The translations under genes were made by a program, and so were the position numbers. Of a stretch of 64,000 bases of DNA, positions 34,774-43,900 are shown one piece after another. The notes under the pieces are model-generated. The model did not search any database. It was not told the origin of the DNA and saw only the letters and a list, made by a program, of their open reading frames with translations. The number at the start of each line of letters is the position of its first letter. The first letter of the stretch is position 1. This DNA comes from Lignipirellula cremea (GTDB taxonomy: Bacteria > Planctomycetota > Planctomycetia > Pirellulales > Pirellulaceae). The stretch is from positions 2,275,001 through 2,339,000 of the forward strand of contig NZ_CP036433.1 of assembly GCF_007751035.1 (NCBI RefSeq), read 5' to 3'.

Positions 34774-35793
34774 TCAGGGAGCAGCATCCGCCAGGGGCGT
34801 TGTTTTCAGCAATGCCTGCACGGCCCAGGCCGTCGCTGTGGTGGAAATGAACTGGTCCTTCTCGTGCGGAAAACCCGTTTCAAAATACTTCTGGATAGGC
34901 TTGCTGCGCGTGGTTACCCGCCAGGATCCGTCGGGCAACTGCGTTTTGAGCAGAAAGTCGATTCCGCGCTGATAAGCGGCGCTGACCGGCTCCAGCCGAT
35001 CGCACTCAGCCAGCGCAACGAGCGCCGTGCCCGTGGCGTAGGCATCGCTTTCCATGTCGGCCGTTTGCGACCAACCGCCGTCGGTTCGCTGCAGGGCCAG
35101 CAGCGCATCGGCCGCCGATATGACTTCGGCCGTGTCGACACCCAGGTAGTGGAGCGACCGCAAACGAAAGACGTGATCCTCGGTCGTTTTGGCGGGCGTC
35201 GCCAACAGCCATTCTTCCGCGGCCGCCTGGCGTTTCTCCGCCCCCGCCCGATGTTCGGCCGCGGCGTAGGAACCCAGCCCGCGCAGGGCCAGGTAAGTCG
35301 TTGTAAAGTGACTGCCTTGCGAAGGCGGACGGTTAGAGGTCGACGGCCACGACGGCGAATCGGCCCGGTAGGCCAGCAGATATTCAATCACGGCGTCGGT
35401 GTTTTCATCACGAGGATGCTTGCCGTCGTCCAGCGTCCACAAGGCATAGCCCGCCAGGTCGACCTTGCCGCCGGTTCCCCTGCCGTCCAGATATCGCTGG
35501 CGGCTACCTTTCACAAAGGTCAGCGTGTGCTCGACCTGCGCCTGGAACACCTTTTCGTCGATCGTAAAACCATGTTCTCGCGCCGCTGCCAGGGCAAAGA
35601 CTGGCAGCGCCTGGCTGTGGCAGGTAAAGCAGGTGCGCTCGGCGGCTGAGCCTGCGGCGGCCCGGGCCAGAAGCGGGAGCGCCTTGTCGATTGCGGCGGA
35701 AATCGGCGCCGGTTCGTTGGCACGGAGGCTGGCAGCGGAGAAGAGAGAGCCGACCAAAAACAGAAGGAGAATTCGCACGTTGACACTCGTCAT
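34774..35793 (-). CDS. Secreted terpene-cyclase/prenyltransferase-fold toroid protein with CxxCH
   Basis: A 339-residue exported protein, signal peptide RILLLFLVGSLFSAASLRA. Repeats typical of the alpha6-alpha6 toroid (squalene-hopene cyclase/protein prenyltransferase fold) are visible: ADALLALQRTDGGWSQTADM and GIDFLLKTQLPDGSWRVTTR, each with the QxxDGxW pattern. The DxDD catalytic motif of cyclases is absent. Near the N-terminus is RTCFTCHSQALPVFALAAAR, a CxxCH that could hold haem c. The fold plus CxxCH is seen in planctomycete exported proteins of unknown function; I would not call it a cyclase. Confidence 0.75.
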   Translation of the reverse strand: MTSVNVRILLLFLVGSLFSAASLRANEPAPISAAIDKALPLLARAAAGSAAERTCFTCHSQALPVFALAAAREHGFTIDEKVFQAQVEHTLTFVKGSRQRYLDGRGTGGKVDLAGYALWTLDDGKHPRDENTDAVIEYLLAYRADSPSWPSTSNRPPSQGSHFTTTYLALRGLGSYAAAEHRAGAEKRQAAAEEWLLATPAKTTEDHVFRLRSLHYLGVDTAEVISAADALLALQRTDGGWSQTADMESDAYATGTALVALAECDRLEPVSAAYQRGIDFLLKTQLPDGSWRVTTRSKPIQKYFETGFPHEKDQFISTTATAWAVQALLKTTPLADAAP

Positions 35794-35811
35794 TCGGCAG
35801 AGAAAAGTAGA

Positions 35812-35837
35812 AACGGCCCCACAATCGCGGGGCCGTT
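35812..35837 (-). terminator. Intrinsic terminator of the ECF/DUF1549/DUF1501 operon
   Basis: Arms AACGGCCCC (35812-35820) and GGGGCCGTT (35829-35837) with an eight-base loop. Read leftward, the stem is followed by TTTCTACTTTTCTC. It lies about 135 bases past the DUF1501 stop and just upstream of the next leftward gene. Confidence 0.68.
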
Positions 35838-35973
35838 GGCTTGTTCAAAGATCAAGTTTCCCGGCAGGATCGAGATGAAGCTGCAAGGTAGATCATGCCG
35901 GAAGTAAAACTCCCGGCGTGCTTGTTGTTGTCGCGAACGCAGGGCGATCGCGAGCAGCTGATCGAACCGGCAG

Positions 35974-37242
35974 TTAGCTGAACAGTTCGGTGATGACTTT
36001 GCCGCTGTTGGCGATCTTCATCGGGCGGCCGGAGCGGCTGGTGAAGACGGTTTCCAGGTCGATGCCCAGGCCTTTGCAGACGCTGGCCATGACGTCCTGG
36101 CTGCTGTACGGTTCCGTCTCAACGGCCGTGCCGTCGGCGCTGGTTTCGCCCACGGCGATGCCGCCTTTCAGGCCGCCGCCGCCGACAACCACGCTCCAGG
36201 CGCGGGCCCAGTGATCGCGGCCAGCGTTGCCGTTGATGCGGGGCGTTCGGCTGAACTCGCCCATCCAGATGATGGCCGTGTCCTGCAGCAGTTCACGCTG
36301 TTCCAGGTCTTCGACCAGGGCGCTCATCGCCTTGTCCAGTTCCGGCAGTTTGGTGTCCGCCAGCGTGGCGTGGATGCCGGTGTGCATGTCCCAGCCGCCC
36401 AGGTTCACTTCGACGAACGGAACGCCCGATTCGACCAGACGACGGGCCATCAGGCAGCCTTTGCCGAAGCCGGTCGTGCCGTAACGATCCTGCACTTCCT
36501 GCGGTTCGCTGGCGACTTTGAAGGCTTCCATCTGCGAGCTGGTCATCAGCTTGTAGGTTTTGCCCAGGATCTTCTGGTGGTCGACGGCGGCCTGGCCGCG
36601 GTTCTGGCTGATGAAGCCTTTTTCGACCAGGTCGAGGGCCGCCATCCGTTCCTGCAGGCGACGATCGTCCATATCCATTTTGAGGTTGCGGACGTTGCCG
36701 TTGCTATCGACCGCAAACGGAGCCCAGGCCATACCCAGGAAGCCGGGGCCTTCGGCGCCGCCGCCGACGGAGACGAACGGGGGAATTTCCAGTTCAGGAC
36801 GCTGGTCCATCGTTTGATGGGAGATGACCGAGCCGTAGCTGGGGTGTTCCACGTTGGGGTTCGGCACATAGCCGGTGTGCATGTAGTAACGGCCGCGGTT
36901 GTGGTCGGCTTCGCGGGTGCTCATCGAGCGGATGATCGACATGTTATGCATCTGCTTTGCCATTTGCGGCATGTGTTCGCAGATTTGCATGTCGCCCGTG
37001 GTGCTGATGGGGCGGAACGGACCGCCAGTGACGGCGCCCGGCTTGAGATCCCAGATATCCATGGTCGAAGGACCGCCGCCCATCCACAACAGGATGGCCG
37101 ACTTGCGGCGTTTTTTCAGGTCGGCTGCATTCGCGGCGATCGCCTGGCCCATGGAGAGGGCGGGGATCGTCATCGCGGAAGCGCCCGCCATATGCCGCAT
37201 AAAGTGCCGGCGATTCATCCCGGCGGGAGTAGGAACGAACAT
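35974..37242 (-). CDS. DUF1501 protein, Tat-exported
   Basis: A 422-residue DUF1501 member. Twin-arginine signal MNRRHFMRHMAGASAMTIPA lies about nine residues from the start. Core blocks: KSAILLWMGGGPSTMDIWDL, NMSIIRSMSTREADHNRGRY, PFVEVNLGGWDMHTG, AIIWMGEFSRTPRI and AGRDHWARAWSVVVGGGGLK. ATG 37242 has GGAGA seven bases upstream; a frame start at 37278 would put residues before the Tat signal. It follows the anti-sigma-like/DUF1549/DUF1553 gene by 37 bases and is the last gene of the ECF-controlled module. Confidence 0.91.
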   Translation of the reverse strand: MFVPTPAGMNRRHFMRHMAGASAMTIPALSMGQAIAANAADLKKRRKSAILLWMGGGPSTMDIWDLKPGAVTGGPFRPISTTGDMQICEHMPQMAKQMHNMSIIRSMSTREADHNRGRYYMHTGYVPNPNVEHPSYGSVISHQTMDQRPELEIPPFVSVGGGAEGPGFLGMAWAPFAVDSNGNVRNLKMDMDDRRLQERMAALDLVEKGFISQNRGQAAVDHQKILGKTYKLMTSSQMEAFKVASEPQEVQDRYGTTGFGKGCLMARRLVESGVPFVEVNLGGWDMHTGIHATLADTKLPELDKAMSALVEDLEQRELLQDTAIIWMGEFSRTPRINGNAGRDHWARAWSVVVGGGGLKGGIAVGETSADGTAVETEPYSSQDVMASVCKGLGIDLETVFTSRSGRPMKIANSGKVITELFS

Positions 37243-37279
37243 GGATGTCTCCGAAATAGTTTCTCGTGGGATGAGCAAA

Positions 37280-39484
37280 TTAACGGTCTTCGCTGGCGAG
37301 CAATGCCCACCAGATGCGCTGCAACACTTCTGGACGATCTCCGCCCGGCTCTTTCGCTTGTGAAAGAATGGCCAGGGCTGCTTTCTTCTCCGCTCCCGTA
37401 GCCGAGCGCGACAAGGCGGCCCAGAACAGGTGGTCGATCAATAGCTGTTCGGACAGATCGCTTTTGGCCAAACTGTCGAGCAGGTAACGGTGCGGGCGGG
37501 CGACGCCAGCCAGGGAGGCGGGAGTCAACTGCACGCCCACATTGGCGTTCTGGACCTGTCCGCCGGGACGACGCGGCAGGACGCCGGCAGTTCCCGCATC
37601 GGGGTTGAGGCCGTGCAACGGATCGACGGCGGCTGCCAACAGGGCCCGCGGACTGCGACGGTCGGTCGCGCCAGCGGCGGGCGTTTCTTTGTAGTAACGG
37701 CTGAACAACGGCGTTTCGCCCCATTCGGGCACGTCGGCCAGATTGTCAGCGGTGGACTTGCTGGAAAGCGTCATCGGCTCGCTCAAAGCGACCCAGCGAA
37801 TCAGCTCTTTTAAATCGTAATGGTGGGCCCGGAATTGTTCGGCAATCTGCTCCAGCAGTTCTGCGTGGGCAGGCGGATTATGGGGACCCATATCGTCGAT
37901 CGGATGGGTGAAACCAAAGCCGAAGAACTCCCGCCAGACGCGATTCACCGCCGCCCTGCCAAAGTCTTCACTTTGGGTGACGAGCGTCGCAAGCGCCTCG
38001 CGACGGTTAAATTCGTCGACACGACCCGTTCGCGGCGTTTCGATCTGGGCGAAACGCGGATACGCTACAGCTAGCTCGCCGCTGGGGCGTTCGTAGAACG
38101 CAGCCGCTTCGTGCGGGTCGTTGTCCTCACCGCGAAAATCGACATTGACCAGGCTATCGGTGTCTCCCTGATGCTCTAACTTGAGCTGCCGGAAAAAGGC
38201 CGCCATTTCCCAGAAGTCGGCCTGGCGCCATTCATTTGCCGGATGGTCGTGGCACTGGGCGCACTGCAACTGCTTGCCGAGGAAAACACTGGCAGTGCGG
38301 GAAGCTGCGGCGGCGCCTTTGCTGTCAAAGGCGGCGACCAGGAAACTGGCGGCCGGGTTAAAGTCGGCAGCGGCGGGCGACGGTGAACCGACTGCCGTCA
38401 GCAGTTCCGTGGCGATCTGGTCATAGGGTTTGTCTTCCTTAAGCGATTTCGCCAGGAAAGCCTGTAGCTGGTCGCGGGCGTCGGCGTCGCCGGTTCCGGC
38501 AAGTAAAGCGTGCGCGAAAACTTTCCCCCAGTGATCGGTGAAAGCATCAGTCGCCAGCAATTGATCGACGACCGCCTCGCGGGCGGGCCGGTCATCCTGG
38601 GCGACAAAGCGGGCAATCTCCTGGGGTGACGGCGTCTTCCCCGCCAGACTGGCGTAAATGCGCGTCAGCCAGGCTGCCGAATCGACCGCCACGGCAGGTT
38701 CCACCTTGGCGACTTTCCAAACGCCGTGCAACGCCGCGTTGACCGTTTCCAGCATGTCATCGCGGGGAGCGGGCGTCGGGCGAACATGCGGCTGCGATAA
38801 CAGGGGAGCCTGGGTCGTAAACGGCTGTGTCTGTGGCGCAGAGAATTCACGCAGGGCTAACTGCCGGAACGGGGGCTCAGCGGCCCCACTGCCCGAAGTT
38901 CCGGGCAGCTGTTGCCGTCCGTGTGGTTCTGATTGAGGGTTAGCAGCAATGGTGCTATTCGCAGGTTGATGCGATCCGGAACCTTCGCGATTGCCTGATC
39001 CCTCCTGCGGCGAAACCGGCGGCAGACTGTTGGCGGTGTGGGAGCCAGAAGGCAACGGCGCCGGTTCCCGATCGAGGGTGTCCTGATCGGCCAGATCATG
39101 GCCAGTTTTCGGCGGGAACGTCAGCAAGCGCGGGCCTGCCAGCAGGACGCCAATCAAACAGGCGATGACCGACAACACAGCTACCATGGTGTAGCTGCGC
39201 CATCGATTTCGGGAACGCGTCGCCGCCAAACGTCGCCGACGACCTTCCGGTCGTCGTTCCGCCCGACAGGGTTGCAGGTCCGTCGTTGCCGGGGAACGGC
39301 ACACAGGCGGAGGGACCGGGACGACACTCGCCAAGGGTGCAGGTTCGCCGCTGGCGTGGCTGGCGGCCTGACGGCGAGCCGCCCAGGTGTTTAGGATTTG
39401 CGCAGAAAGATCCGGGGGAGCGGGGCCGCCCAAGGCCTCCTCCAGCAGGGCGTCGATCAGAGGATCATCGCGATCCAAACTCAT
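37280..39484 (-). CDS. Membrane-anchored DUF1549/DUF1553 protein with cytoplasmic anti-sigma-like N-terminus
   Basis: A 734-residue protein with an unusual layout. Residues 1-95 are charged and presumably cytoplasmic (DRDDPLIDALLEEALGGPAP, then RRRRLAATRSRNR), residues 98-118 form one membrane span (YTMVAVLSVIACLIGVLLAG), and a long Ser/Pro/Asn-rich linker runs to about 265. DUF1549 follows (AWLTRIYASLAGKTPSPQE) with CAQCHDHPANEW. DUF1553 completes it (REALATLVTQSEDFGRAAVN, GFGFTHPIDDMGPHNPPAH). An ECF sigma gene lies directly upstream, and the topology equals a transmembrane anti-sigma factor whose sensor is the DUF1549/DUF1553 part. No ZAS-type HxxxCxxC zinc motif is visible, so the anti-sigma role is inference from order and topology. 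Confidence 0.83.
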   Translation of the reverse strand: MSLDRDDPLIDALLEEALGGPAPPDLSAQILNTWAARRQAASHASGEPAPLASVVPVPPPVCRSPATTDLQPCRAERRPEGRRRRLAATRSRNRWRSYTMVAVLSVIACLIGVLLAGPRLLTFPPKTGHDLADQDTLDREPAPLPSGSHTANSLPPVSPQEGSGNREGSGSHQPANSTIAANPQSEPHGRQQLPGTSGSGAAEPPFRQLALREFSAPQTQPFTTQAPLLSQPHVRPTPAPRDDMLETVNAALHGVWKVAKVEPAVAVDSAAWLTRIYASLAGKTPSPQEIARFVAQDDRPAREAVVDQLLATDAFTDHWGKVFAHALLAGTGDADARDQLQAFLAKSLKEDKPYDQIATELLTAVGSPSPAAADFNPAASFLVAAFDSKGAAAASRTASVFLGKQLQCAQCHDHPANEWRQADFWEMAAFFRQLKLEHQGDTDSLVNVDFRGEDNDPHEAAAFYERPSGELAVAYPRFAQIETPRTGRVDEFNRREALATLVTQSEDFGRAAVNRVWREFFGFGFTHPIDDMGPHNPPAHAELLEQIAEQFRAHHYDLKELIRWVALSEPMTLSSKSTADNLADVPEWGETPLFSRYYKETPAAGATDRRSPRALLAAAVDPLHGLNPDAGTAGVLPRRPGGQVQNANVGVQLTPASLAGVARPHRYLLDSLAKSDLSEQLLIDHLFWAALSRSATGAEKKAALAILSQAKEPGGDRPEVLQRIWWALLASEDR

Positions 39485-39637
39485 GGGGTTTCATTTCCAG
39501 CGGGAATTTGCAAACCAGTTTGCAAGGGAGTCAGTCGATTGTCCTGGTTTTACAATTTGTATTTTGAAATGACTCTCGCGAGTCGTTAGGGCGCCGTCAT
39601 TCTCGCGGAGGAAGAATCCTGCTTCCTGACCGGGATA
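39485..39637. promoter_or_regulatory. Leader between ECF sigma and anti-sigma-like gene, with dyads
   Basis: This 153-base spacer holds three symmetric sites. TTGCAAAC-CA-GTTTGCAA at 39508-39525 lies 24-41 bases before the start codon at 39484. TACAATTTGTA lies at 39551-39561. A small hairpin GACTC/GAGTC with loop TCGC lies at 39571-39584. The first looks like an operator for a dimeric repressor or activator; the hairpin may partly separate sigma from downstream expression. Confidence 0.45.
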
Positions 39638-40183
39638 TCAGTCGGTTTTGATTTTACTCTCAACGCAGGTGCGTAACTGCTTTTTCGCACGTTGCATCAG
39701 GTTTTTGGCGCCATGTTCGGTGATCTCAAGTGCGGCCGCAATTTCGGGGCGGGAACTTTTCTGTCGGAATCGCATTTCTAACGCCAGTCGAGCCCGTTCG
39801 GTCAGCTGTCGGAAGCAGTCTTTCAGCGCGGATAAAGCCTCTTCCCCGTTGTCATGCTGGATCCAATCGGTCCAAACGACATCAAGCTCATCTGCGTGGG
39901 GGGTAAGGTGCATGCGACCCGCCCGACGTTTGTGGGTAATCAACAGGTTTTTCGCCACTCTGCGGAGGTATGCAGACGTGGCGGCAAAATGGTAATCGTT
40001 GAGCGGTTTCTCAAAAACGGCCAGAAACGTTTCCTGGGTCAGATCGTCCGCCAGCGCAGGATCACAGCCGATCGCTCTTAAATATCGCCACACGCCAGCC
40101 TGATGGTCAGCGACCAGCTGGGCGGGGTTGAAGGGCCGGGGAACCGGATCTTCATTCGTGAGGGGCGACTCGGCCTTGTCCAT
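39638..40183 (-). CDS. ECF sigma factor
   Basis: A 181-residue two-region sigma factor. Region 2 spans about residues 22-90 (DPALADDLTQETFLAVFEKP, then ATSAYLRRVAKNLLITHKRR). Region 4 spans about 115-172 (FRQLTERARLALEMRFRQKS, then PEIAAALEITEHGAKNLMQR). It lacks a C-terminal extension, so it should be held by an anti-sigma partner; the next gene supplies a membrane protein with a matching cytoplasmic N-terminus. The group within ECF classifications cannot be fixed by eye; the alignment-poor region 4 recalls planctomycete-expanded groups. It heads the three-gene module ending at 35974. Confidence 0.88.
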   Translation of the reverse strand: MDKAESPLTNEDPVPRPFNPAQLVADHQAGVWRYLRAIGCDPALADDLTQETFLAVFEKPLNDYHFAATSAYLRRVAKNLLITHKRRAGRMHLTPHADELDVVWTDWIQHDNGEEALSALKDCFRQLTERARLALEMRFRQKSSRPEIAAALEITEHGAKNLMQRAKKQLRTCVESKIKTD

Positions 40184-40980
40184 TGCTACTCAAAGAGTGC
40201 GTGACGATTCGAAAAGTACTCAACTCGACAACGTGCGAAAGTGGGGGATTTCTCGGCCGCAATCGCCATGCCTCCGTCGGCGACTCGACAAATCATTTGT
40301 GTTAAAAGACTTACAGAAAATTCACTGCTCGAAAATGCAGTTTCGCGGTCCGATAATCTGACACTTCCCCGCAATCTTCTCAGGTCTGGAGGCGTCGTTT
40401 ACCTGTTTTTTCAGGATGCAAAACCATTCGCCTCCCCGCAAGGGTTTTCTTTCCGAACAATCGCGATCGCTGGCTCAAGCGGTAAATTTTTTGACCGTTT
40501 CCTGGATTACCCACACGCGGCGATCCTTTCCCCTTCTGGGCAGATGCGGTCATTTCGTTCGAAGCGGCAAATATTTACTAACAAAGTGGTTAAAGTTGGC
40601 GGAGCCGCACCATTACCCGCCACCCGACGTGGCTTCCGTAATCCCCGCAAAGCGACAGCATCGCCCTTGCAATCGCTCCCGCCAACAACTCTTGGGAGGG
40701 GATGAGGGCAGCAATCGTCGGGACAATCCACTGGCAGGATGGTAAAGCTTGCGGGTTAGGAAATACGGGGTGTGGGCGGCGCTCGCTCCCGCGAAAGGAC
40801 GGCGTAGACGGCGTTTCCAGCTACGGTTAATCTTAACCATAAGCATTCGGCTTCGGGCTTTGAAACCACCAAAAACCTTACTGGCTCGGTACGAAACTAA
40901 CGACGTTGCTCGACCGTGGCGGCTGCTGATCGGCGCCGCATCGAAGATCGTATCGCGGCCCAGTTCGAAAATCGCACTTC
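40184..40980. other. Intergenic region upstream of ECF operon and MMPL gene
   Basis: This 797-base gap between divergent genes has no supportable coding frame. Near the ECF gene are two copies of ACTCGACAA (40223-40231 and 40283-40291) and a dyad ACAAAT-C-ATTTGT (40288-40300), candidates for ECF-operon control. No -35/-10 pair stands out for the rightward MMPL gene. The remainder looks like unstructured spacer. Confidence 0.45.
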
Positions 40981-43900
40981 ATGGCCAAATCTTTTTTCGC
41001 GAAGCGTGTCCCCCTCGTCGGCACCATGGCGGTCCTTACGCTGTGCGTGATTTTCTTCTGGTTGCCTTTTGCCATCCGCGGCGCCCGGATGGCGGTCGAA
41101 GGGATGAAGAACGATGTCAAGGACTGGCTGCCTTCGGACTTCCCCGAAACCAAGGAACTCGACTGGTTCCGCATTAACTTCCTGGGCGAGCAGTTCGTCA
41201 TTGTCACCTGGCCCGGCGCCAATGTAGATGACCCGCAGTTCAAGCTGCTGGTGCGCAAACTGCGCGTCGATATTGGCGAGATTCCGCTGGAACCGGCCGT
41301 CCCTGGCAGTCAGGACAACGCTGAGAGTCAGGGCGACGACCAAAATCCGGAGGAAGAAGCGGCGACCACAGCCATGGTCGACCCCCGCAGCGAGGAAGTC
41401 AAAAAGGAAGACGCCAGAGCCCGGGAAATCGGCGACAAGTATGGCCTTTACGTCCGTAATGACCTGTATGAGAACTGGTCCAAACAGGGCGAAAAATGGC
41501 TCCACGGCGATGGCGACCGCTGGTTCTATCTGTTGCCTTCCGGCGAACTGATGCAGTGGGCCGGCGGCTCGCACACGGCCAATTACCTGTACCGGGCCAT
41601 CGCACGCAACGTGCTGGGCGACTACTCGCTGGACGGCGTTTATGTGGCCACCCTGGGATCGGCCCCGACGGTCGATGACAGCGGCAAAACCATTCCCAAT
41701 CGCTACTATGCAGAACCCCAGCGGGTCACGGCCCGCTTCTTCCATAATGTCACAACCGGCCCCGAAGTGCTGGAACAGCTGATCGCCGAAAACGGTCCGC
41801 TCTGGCCTCGAGGTTCCGACTACGCCGGCTGGACGAATGAAGAAAAACGGGTGGTCGCCGAAGAGCTGGCCTATGAGCGGCTGACCGGCGTGCTGTTTGG
41901 CCCGCAACCTCCGATCAATTTTGACTGGACGGCCGAATCCTTGCCGGAAACGATTGGCAAAAAGGAGATGGCCCGTCTGCCCGAAGACTGGGAAACCCAG
42001 GTCAACGGCTACCTGGCGGGCCTTCTGCGCGACGAGTTCGACGGCGATCGAGAGCAGTTGCTGACGGCGCCGCACCTGATCCGCATGCGGCATTACCGGG
42101 CCATGTTCCGCGAGATGGGCGTCGAGCCGCCGCATCCGCAAAGCTGCATCCTCGTGACTCTCTCCAAAGTTGGCCGGCGGGATTTGTCGCGCGTGGTCGG
42201 CCGCGCCCTGATGGGCAAGCCGCGGGGCCGGCTGCTCGATCTGGCGACAGGCGAATGTCAGATCGGGCCGGAGCAGCTCAAGCTGGGCGGTCCGCCGATT
42301 GATAACGTCGCCATCGATGAAGAAGGTTCGATTACGCTCGCTCGCCTGGTGGTGTTTTCCGGCATTATCGGCCTGTCGCTGGCCTGGTTGAGTTTCCGTA
42401 GCATCAAGATCACCATGATGATCTTCTTCGTCGGCGGCGTGAGCGCGATGGCCAGCCTGGGGATTGTCTGGTGGTGCGGCGGCACGGTCGACGCCATTTT
42501 GATGACGATGCCCGCCCTGGTGTATGTGCTGGGGCTGTCGGGCGCCGTCCATATTGTGAACTACTACCGCGACGCCGTCGAAGAACAGGGCGTCGAAGGC
42601 GCTCCGGAAGCGGCGATCGGCCACGGCTGGTTCCCCTGTACGCTGGCGGCGTTTACGACCGCGCTCGGTCTGCTGTCGCTCATGGCCAGCAATATCCAAC
42701 CCATCAAAAAGTTCGGCCTGTTCTCAGCCCTGGGCGTCATGGCGACGGTGATCCTGCTGTTCACCTACCTGCCTGCCGCTCTGCAGCTCTGGCCCGGGCC
42801 GTACAAGAAACGGAAAAAAGGGGAGGCTCCAGCCTCTTCGGTTGCGCGGGTCATTGAAGGTTTCTGGCAAAGCGTGGGCGCCTGGGTCGTCGCCAACTAC
42901 GGCAAGGTGCTGACGGGCGCCGTGGCGCTGATGGCGGTGGTGGCTCTGGGACTGCCGCGCATTCATACGTCGATCCAGCTGCTGAAGCTGTTTGACGGCG
43001 ACGCCAAGATCATCCGCGACTACGAATGGATGGAGACCTATCTGGGACGGCTGGTGCCGATGGAACTGGTTGTGCGCGTCGACCGCTCCGCCATGCGCAG
43101 CAACGGGGACGACGCAGCCGACGAACCGGTCGTTACCCGCGACGACGATCAGCAAACCTCGGGACAGCAAAACGCGACCGTCCAGCCGCTGATGCAGTAC
43201 GACTTTCTGGAACGGATGGAAATGGTCGCCCGGGTGAAGGAAGCAATCGAAGCCGAGTTTGGCGACGACGGCCGGCAGATCCTCGGCACAGGCATGGCGC
43301 TCACAACGTTCGCTCCCGAACTACCGGGGCCCGATGGCGGCGGTCTGCTCGACGCCCGCAAAACGTATAACCGGCGACTGGAACAAAGCCGTCCCGAGTT
43401 TCTGGCGTCGGACTATTTACGCGAAGACAAAGAGAACGCCGATGAACTGCTCCGCTTGAGCCTGCGTCTGGGAGCCTTGAATAACGTCGACTATGGCGCC
43501 TTTGTCAACACGTTGAAAATGGTGGTGGAACCGATCCTCGACGCCTATCGCGTGCGGACCCAGGTGTTGGGACATTTGCTGGAAAAAGAGAACGGTTTGC
43601 GCGGCGCCAGCATCCTGGTGCTTGGTGCGGCCCCGCAGGAGGCGACGGCCCGGGTCGCCCCCACGCCGGTCGAAGAAACGACCATGCAGGAGCCGGCCGC
43701 CGGCGACATTAACCAGACGCAGCTTTTTGTCGACACGCTCGACGAACTGTTCCGCAATCGGGGTTTCCGCACGGGAGACTCCCGTTCCCAGCAAATCGCC
43801 TACTACGATCCTTCCTTGTATCCGCCGGAAGAAAGGGCGACGCCGGAACAGCTCAAAGAATACCTTGAGCAGTTCCAGGTGGTGATGATGGTCGACGACG

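Noticed and set aside
34774-35793. Squalene-hopene cyclase
   Set aside because: Fold repeats are present, but the catalytic DxDD motif is missing and the protein is exported and half the usual length.
37280-39484. A classical zinc anti-sigma (ZAS) domain at the N-terminus
   Set aside because: I looked for HxxxCxxC in residues 1-95 and did not find it; any anti-sigma role must rest on topology and gene order.
40241-40705. A 154-codon frame in the 797-base gap before the MMPL gene
   Set aside because: No ribosome site, low-complexity basic/proline content and no family features; treated as spacer.
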